From positions 289,961 to 333,713 of the forward strand of contig NW_019091510.1 in NCBI RefSeq assembly GCF_001949145.1: 43,753 nt of DNA, written 5' to 3'. Origin of the DNA: Acanthaster planci. Taxonomy: Eukaryota > Echinodermata > Asteroidea > Valvatida > Acanthasteridae. The notes under the pieces are model-generated. The model was not told where the DNA came from. It saw only the letters and a list, made by a program, of their open reading frames with translations, and did no database searches. The position numbers and the translations under genes are program-made. How positions within the stretch are numbered: the stretch's first letter is position 1; each line of letters opens with the position of its first letter. Positions 24,301 through 33,300 of this stretch are shown here, piece after piece.

Positions 24301-27300
24301 TATTGTCATCCAAAGTTCACCCTTGATTGGTAACAACTTTTGCCTCAAAAAACACATTTACTTCCTTAATTTTAATGTGGGAAACATTTCCAGTTAGCAT
24401 TTGGGAGAGTTACTCAGTATTAATTATTTTTGGTAGTTGTGCGAGATTTATTTACAATTTCTGATTTAGTCTGGTAGTCTTTTACTCACAGCAAGCCATA
24501 ATTTTGCCAAACAGTTGGCCGAAACTGCACTCGTGGTGTAGAGGTGTGTAAAACCGTTTGCTGCCATTAGGTGCCATATTTAATGTGTAGAGCTCATCTG
24601 CGGTGATGTCTGGTACCTAGTTTTCTTATCGACTTACGCATTTTTCATCCATGAATCATGCCATGGGCACGACTGCCGACTCGAAACTCGAGAACATCTT
24701 TTGAAGGACTAGTCACAATTACAGGAAGACAGTGTGTTACCTCATTTGAGTTATTTATGTGTCAGCCGAGGTACTGGGTCAAATGTTGCTTGGAATAATG
24801 CTCTCTGGATTTTATTTGATCTCCGTACAGAGGTGAAAGCACACTCGTGTATTAATATCACAAATACAAACAGGACCTCAGGGGAACTAATAGTCTTCAT
24901 TATTTTGCATGATTTCAGATGGGAGTCCTGGGTGATGATTTGAAAGAAGGCGATATGATCCTGACCAATCATCCATGTGCTGGAGGAAGTCACCTACCCG
25001 ATTTGACAGTCATCACTCCAGTAAGCATTCAGCAAGTTCCAGCAAAATCCATTTTCAGCCGCTGATCATTTTCATCGGAGCTTACGCGCAGTACAGTGCA
25101 ACTTGAGTGGCATTAGTCAAATCCTGTTGGATTGCATTTCCAGTGGTTGCAGTTTTTAGGAGTTGCCATTATTTTGACGTCTATCTTTCCCTCTGAACTG
25201 AATTACAAAGAAAGGCTGTTGAGAACCAGCCATGCAATCCTTCCAGAGTTCCAAATAGTCAATGAGAGTAGTTAAGCTGTGGAGTTAGTCAAATGGTGGT
25301 TAACTGTAGTAAAAACTGCTTGCTCATTTCAATCAGGATTATCACTGTGTTTAGGTCTATGGGGGAGAAAAACTATAGACTTCATGTTTTATAATTGAGT
25401 TTGGTTGCAACGGACCTGTTCCCACTGAATCTGGACAAAGTTATCAATGTAAAATCCTGAATTTTCGAATGGGTGGATGGTTTATTTTATTTATATATGT
25501 ATCTACTGTATATATCTCATTTTGGAAAAAGTGAATTGTTCGACTGAAAAAGACCAAATTGAAACCAATAAACATAATGTCTTATCTAGACAAGTAATGG
25601 AAAACATTGTGTACAAATGCCATTAATTTGTCATCTGTAGGTCTTCTACCCAGGCACCCCTAAGCCTGTCTTTTTTGTGGCCAGTCGAGGGCACCATGCT
25701 GACATTGGTGGCATTGTTCCTGGCTCCATGCCGCCCAACTCTAAGCACCTGAGGGAGGAAGGGGCCGTGTTTGAGACCTTCAAGCTGGTTGAAGACGGTA
25801 TCTTCCAAGAAGAGGGTACGTGTTTGTAGCAAGTACATCTCCTGAGTTGTCAAGGCTGAAAATGTTTGTGTAAATTTAATTCCCGAGATCTTCCCCGGGA
25901 AAGATGACTATTTTCTTCGCCACTATTACTAGAGTAAGCATGTGAAGGATTTGAATTTTGCCGGTAAATGTGGAAAATCTTCAGTAAGTCTCTCCCTGCT
26001 AGTGGTTGCTTATGTGAATAACTTGTATAAACCTTATAATCTGGTCAGACTTCATGTGTGACTAATGTATGGATTATAGACTAATTATAGACTTAACTTT
26101 CTGGTAAGAAGCTGTAGATTGTCCATCTTGAGCAGAAGCACCCCCTCATCGGTTGAAAAGAGCCATGTGGGTCAGGAGTGTTCATTTTTGTTGGTAGCGA
26201 TGCGACTACAACGCTTGCATTTCATAGCCATTCATGAACCAGAGATGCACAGTTAATATCAAAGAAGCATCTTGCTAGAAAAATTGCGCCCTTTCTTGGT
26301 CTAGCTCTGGGCCCATACTGTTTGGCCAAGAGATGGCATTGTAAGTTGTGACCTAATTTGTGACCCAACCTAATTAAATGAATCACAAGTCGCCAGGGCA
26401 ACTTATAAGTGACAGGCTTTTAAGAGAACCTTGCACAGTGTAAATCATGGGAACCTTCAACAAGTTTCACTCATATATCGTCCATTTTCATGAGGATTCC
26501 AAAATGGGTGATAAAGAACTCAGTGTGCACTTTTCCATGCAAACTAAAACAGAAATACCGAAAATACCGCTGAAAATCTCATGTTGTGGGATCCGGCCAC
26601 ATTTTGCAACTCAGAGTGTGCAACTGGGAGACAAAGAGCTGGCCTGCTTGTATTGGTTTGCAGAGAAACACACTTGAGCATGGGTGTCACTAAGAGGGAC
26701 TAGGACAAAAGCGCTTCCCCCCCAAAAAAAAACTTGAAAAAGGAAAAAAAAAAGGGAAAGCGAAAGAAATTTTAAAATAGAATAAAATAGGAAGAGAATC
26801 ACTCATCTACTTGAAAAAAAAAATCAAAATAGACCCCTCCCAGTGTTATATATTTTTATAGCGGATGAGTGCCCCCCTCCCAAAAAAGTGGATTTCCTCA
26901 CCCCCCAAAAAAAAGAAATTCTTGGGAAGCCCATGCACTTCAGAGCTGGCATATGGTGTAGGTTGCAATCAAGAGTCCATGAAGTACACACAGAGATTTA
27001 CTGCTCAGAAATATCCCTCCATAGAGTCCAAAACTATTCAAGATTGTCAGGTACATGTACCATTTTGAAAGGTCTTCATGGGAAGAAATCTCACATGTTT
27101 GGTTATTGCTGTACTATCCTTTGTTTTCCTGCCACAGCCCTGATAGAAGCCCTCATGGCGCCGGGTAAGGTACCAGGGAGCAGCGGCACCAGGAATCTCC
27201 ATGACAACCTGTCTGACCTCAGGGCACAGGTTGCAGCCAATCAGAAGGTGGGCTGATTGAACATGCCAAGACAAGATATTTCCTTGGAAAAGACACCCAT

Positions 27301-30300
27301 AGAAAAATCTCTAAAAATGAGAAGACCTCCTGGAAACTTTTTTACTTCAATTGAAGACAGTCTGAGCTGAACTCGTGGTGCAGTCAACAGGCCAGGTCAA
27401 CTTTCAACAGTCAGAAGGTTGCACTGCACAGTTAGGTGGAAGAGATCAGTTGTTGTTTCATTCCACTACGATCAATAATGTCATGACACAATTTCCTAGC
27501 AGCAAATTCTGCAGTTGTTTCCTCAAGTTTTTCTTTGGGCACAGCTCGTCTGGGATCAGCAACACTGAATTCTCAATCAAGGAGCAATTTCCTTGGTCGG
27601 TAGATACTGCGGTGTTTGCTGCGAGAGACTTCATCGTTCTACCAATATGTTGCCACGTTACATACTGCTTTTAGCAAGACAAAGGCTACGGCTTATTTCA
27701 CATTTTTGGAAAGAAATGGTTCTTGTGCATCATTTCATGTCTGGATGCTGCAAGATTGACCAAATACGAGGTGTGGCTGAAAATGTCAGAGTTCATTGGT
27801 GGCCGCAAGACTGATGTCACAGCCCGTAGTCGTTCTTTTACACCTGTTGGTTTCCTCCCCCCCCCCCACCGCAGGGTATTATTCTGATCAAGGAACTGAT
27901 TGACTACTACGGGCTGGACGTTGTCATGGCCTACATGGGCCACATTCAGACCAATGCCGAGATTGCCGTCCGCGAGATGCTGAGAGAAATTGGCCGGAAC
28001 ACCATGGAGAAGATGGGCACCACGCGACTGTCAGCCCAAGATCAACTGGATGACGGCACACCCATTGTCCTGACCATTGACATCAACATTGAAGAGGTAG
28101 TGTTACCACCAGACCAGAAGCTACTCTACTTTTGCACCCCGTAGCCCTGAATATGCATGGACTCAAAGGTTGTTGATTGCAAAGATGCTTTACGGTATAT
28201 TATTTAACCCCTTCGCGCCGGGAATTTCTTCCCGAAAGCCGACTTCAAGAATTCCAGCCTCGCTTGGCCATAAAGGCCACCNCAGTGAAAAGGCTGATTG
28301 TTCGGTGGCATGCGGCTCTACTCGCGCTTCCACATACCCATTGCCTCTTTTCAAAGTGGGGACTATTTTGAAGCTGGTGATTATGATGCAAATTCGGTCT
28401 TTTCATTTCTAGGCTACACACAAAGACCAATTACCATATATACAAGAGCCAGAGTCTGCCTTCTTTCCCCGTGTTCGCTTGAACGTGGGCCGAGAATAAT
28501 AGCTGAAAAGCGGGCTGAGGATCTCAATTTTTACGGCGTGTCTAGCCGTGTCCCGGCGTGAAGGCGTTAAACTACATGCTGGCATAGTGCTGGTATGAAG
28601 TTACTCTTGATGAAGTAAAGCATCTGATCAAAAGACATCAGAGTACCAGGCATATGACTGCCCATGTGTTTTCCTTGAGCTTGGCCACCACTGACACTGC
28701 AGTATGCAAGTGTTAGGTTATCAGCTGTGCATTGTTAATCATAACCAGACAGTGATGCTCATTTCCTCACAAAATAACCGAGAATTCTTTAACAAATGGC
28801 AGGACAGTCACTGTTTGTTCCATGTAAAGTTGTCATAACCTTGCAGATTGAGCACTTGGTGCTGGCTGTACAGTTGTTGTCATTCATCAAAGCTTTGAAT
28901 TCTAATACCTAGTATGCACAGTGCTGCAAATTTTTGTCCACGGTAATGGTGAATGTACGTTGGGTTAGATCTGTTGATGAGAGCACCCTGTTGGTTCCCG
29001 TAGCGTATTCCATTCAGGCTATTTGCATATCAGACTGGAAGTTACATTTGTTACATCTTAAAGAGTAATACTTTGTCAAAGGGACTTTCGAGCAGGTGTC
29101 ACTCTGTGACTTCAGTCTTGGTTTTTCTCAGAGCAAGTCGCAAATGTAATCTGAAATCCCCACGGCACACCCCAAACGTTGTATAGCCTGTGCCTCCTTA
29201 GCAGATTTGTATCACTGAACTTCTTCACATCAAGGTTGCATTTTCCTTCCAGGGCACCGCATATTTTGACTTCACGGGTACCGGCTACGAAGTCTACGGT
29301 AACCTGAATGCACCTAAGGCCATCACCAAGTCAGCAATCATCTACTGCCTCCGATGCATGATTGGTCACGATGTTCCCCTGAACCAGGTACCATTTGTGT
29401 GAATATAAGTTGAAATCTGTTCACTGAAAGTGTGAATCTGGTGCAGAGTCTTTGCCTGTTGCAGGTATATGGTCACATGTATAGACTTTATTGATGAGTT
29501 GGCTGTATTCACTTGAAAGCTAGGTGACTTCTTCTGTTTTTGAACTTGGGAGCGGGAGTAAATTGAAAGGAATACAATAAAATTCTTCACAAATTAATAC
29601 CTGTTTACCCCAATGAAAAACTTGACATTTGTGATCAAACATACTTTGATATAAAACACATTCTATTAAAATTTGAAAGGCAGGCTTTGAATTCACTCCA
29701 ATTATGAAATAGTCAAGCACTGTTCCATTCAGCAGCCCACAATTTATTGCACAGATGCAGGAAATATGGTTAAAAATTCACGAGTAACACCTGTAGATAT
29801 AATTTTATCTCTGGATGTCTATTTTAGACAAATTTTATTTTCTGAGCCCCGTGATGCGATTTTTAAAAGGAAATGCTAATCTTGTGAACCAATGTTCATA
29901 GAATTGAAACACATATAATTGCATCTCTGTGGTTTGCATTTGTGCTACAAATCTGTAAATGATGTAGAGATAAAGGTCATGTCAGTGATGTCGTTTTCAT
30001 AAATTTAACGCTTGAACATACCATACCATCATAACTGCAAGACAAGATCCAACGAGAAGTTTCTTACAGTTCAACCTTGAAACCTCACACAGACTGCACA
30101 TTCACATCACATCAATATGGGCGATTCACAATAGTGCACCACCAGGAGTTTGTAACACTTTTACCAATCATAACACGCCAATTTTACGACCCTTTCCAAA
30201 CACGCATTGGGTCGACAATTTCGTGCATTGTGATTGGCCAATGCGTTGCAAACTCTTTGTGGCACACTGTTGTGAAACGGCCGTATTGTATTGCCATTGA

Positions 30301-33300
30301 CTTCTGTACTTTCATCTAGGGTTGTCTGAAGCCAATCCAGTTGCACGTTCCAAAGGGATGCATTCTGGACCCCTCACATGATGCTGCAGTGATCGGGGGT
30401 AATGTCCTGACATGCCAACGCGTAGTTGATGTCATCTTGAAAGCATTTGGGGTGTGCGCTGCATCTCAGGTAAGGTGGCCACTTGTCATGCTAGTATATT
30501 GAGAACACTCACTTGTGAATTCCAGTGAACTGGAAATTTGGCCTGAACTGTATTTGATTTGTCCTTGAAAAATGGCACGAGCAAGCGCTGTCCATTTTAA
30601 AAAACACAAAATATCAACCAGCAGTATTGATAACTTAGATGGTTTCGAAGAGAATACCATTCGCTGGATGTTCCTTTTTTTCACGTTATTTGCTTTTCNN
30701 NNNNNNNNNNNNNNNNNNNNNNNNNNNNNNNNNNNNNNNNNNNNNNNNNNNNNNNNNNNNNNNNNNNNNNNNNNNNNNNNNNNNNNNNNNNNNNNNNNNN
30801 NNNNNNNNNNNNNNNNNNNNNNNNNNNNNNNNNNNNNNNNNNNNNNNNNNNNNNNNNNNNNNNNNNNNNNNNNNNNNNNNNNNNNNNNNNNNNNNNNNNN
30901 NNNNNNNNNNNNNNNNNNNNNNNNNNNNNNNNNNNNNNNNNNNNNNNNNNNNNNNNNNNNNNNNNNNNNNNNNNNNNNNCTGCGCGATTATACGTGACCG
31001 GACTTCGCCCAGAGCAGCGAACACCACAATTAATTGCAGGCATCCAGTGCCGAATCAGGGACTTCAGCAAATCTACGGGGCTTATTGTCAGGGCTGCGCT
31101 ACACGCAACTCACGTCACGAGATAGCAATCCACCCTTGCATCGACCGCAAGCTCCTATCAGGAACTATACCGCACCACCAATCAGCCCCTCAACCTACCG
31201 AGCCCCTCAACAGCACACGCACCACTCGGACTTAGGCACAGTCACACTAGGCTAGGTGACTTTAACCCTTGCACAGGATTCTGGACCCTTACCTCAGGAT
31301 CAGCCCTTTACCAGGACCACTAAGCGTAGCCTACGCGCGCCTTTTATAGCTTTCGCGCTGCTTTGACCACGCCCGCGCACGTGCTCACGTGACTAAGCAG
31401 TGACTTCCACTGCCCTATCGCACAACGCACAAGGCGGAGCCTATGCACCGCGCTTGCTTAACACACAGCTATGCGCGCCTAACATCTGCCTCTGTTACTG
31501 GGAGAGCGCCATCTATATCTTTGCACCGTGCCTAGTGACTGGCGCCCTCTGTCACGTCACAGAACTATATCCGTAGCAATGAAACCGCATGAATAGTAGA
31601 CTTGTAGTTTGGCTCATCAGAGTTGCAGACTCGAGTCAGTTGACTTGGACTCTCATCGCTATTTTTATGAATCTTGACTTGTAACTATCGGTTTTTGTCT
31701 TGGCTTGGACTTGCAAAATTGACTTGCTACCATCTCTGTGGCTCATAGCGTAAATCTATGGGTTAGGTGTTACAAAACAAATATTGACTACTTTATCTCT
31801 TGGTATAGTAAACTAGTCTCCCTCAGTGATCCTTGAAGCATTTTGTTTTTTCCAAGGCAAATAGAATGCTCCATGGATCACCTCAGGAGGACAGTTTTAC
31901 TATACCACTTGAAGTAGTCAATGTTTGTATACTATTAATCAAATTAGTGATTTCCCTTGTGTCATATTGAAGGCAACCCTTGGTGCAGTTTTTTCTGAGC
32001 TCTGGACACCAACGCTTTTACTTCTGGGCTAAGATGATAACGTTTTCCTAATTTTGATATTAAGTGTTCAATTGTATTTTATAGACCCCATCAATTGTCT
32101 GGTAACCTTTAAATTAAAAGGGGTCTGTGATTCGAATTTTACTTTGGAACATACTTGAAGCAACTTTCTGCTCCCCATTTAATGTTGAAAAGTATGTGAC
32201 ATCTCTTTTTAGGTCTTGTTCACTACAAGTGCACTTTTTCAAACGTTTGAAATTTTCCATTCTTTCCCTGGCAAATGAGGATGCTTTTGCTGTGATGTCA
32301 TTAGGAAGACATTCCATAGAGCAATACGTGTGGTAGTGAAATACGCACACATGTATGGCAGTATTGGCATACCCTGTACATCTTTATCATTGATAGTAGG
32401 CATACCTGTGGATAGTTTGTCCTTATTGAATATTCGGTTCTTTTTTGGAGTTTTCTACTCAAATTGTGAACCCCAACTTTGCTTATTGAAAATATTTCTG
32501 AGAAAGCTTTGCTTGCAGGCCTACTGTCATGAACTAAAACAACAATGATTCAATAAAGGAAATAAAATTTACGGTGACAGAATAGACAAAATTTGGGCAA
32601 ATTTTAGTGCACAAATAGCTGTAGTAAGACTAAGGTTTCTGTCTTGGGTGACATTACACTTTCGCTTATAAATATATAAATTAGCACTAAGATAATAATG
32701 AAAGTACTCAAAATGCCCTCAAAATGATAGACAGAAAATGAAAATCCAGTTTAATGAGATACAAAGAAGTTTAAACAAGAACAGCGTTACAAAATTAAAT
32801 TTTCTTGGCCCTTTAAATTCGTTAACCTTGGAGAATCCTGAAACATCTTTGACAGATCAGGTAATAAAATAGAATACACTAAAATAGGCATTTCAGTGAG
32901 TCACCCATGTCTATCCATACTCTTTTGGCACCCATTCCGATATGTCCTATTGTAGAAATTTTGCGACTGAGTACAAAGACCACTAGGTAACACTGTCTAT
33001 TTTTGGCAGACATTCATACCGTCTTTCTTTGATATCCTTGTTCTGTTTATCTGTGTAGGGCCCTACTTGGGATGGTCAGAGTGGTGTGCACACTCACATG
33101 ACAAACACCAGAATTACTGACCCAGAGATACTGGAAAGAAGGTAGAGTTTTTCCTGAATAGCAGAATCAAAAGAAAAGAAATATTTAAAAATAATAGCAC
33201 CTCTTGATGTCAGTGCCAGCAGTCAGACAGGAAAGCTCCACTGTTGAAACGTTATTTTAAATGTCATTAGAATTTGAGTCTGATTGTTACAAAGGTGATT

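Noticed and set aside
26447-26677. 76-codon open frame in OPLAH intron 20
   Set aside because: No recognisable domain, no splice context linking it to OPLAH, and the length is within what chance allows.
30572-31235. Long open frames across the second gap (both strands)
   Set aside because: Again due to the N run. The real content is probably the missing OPLAH exon plus repeat sequence.
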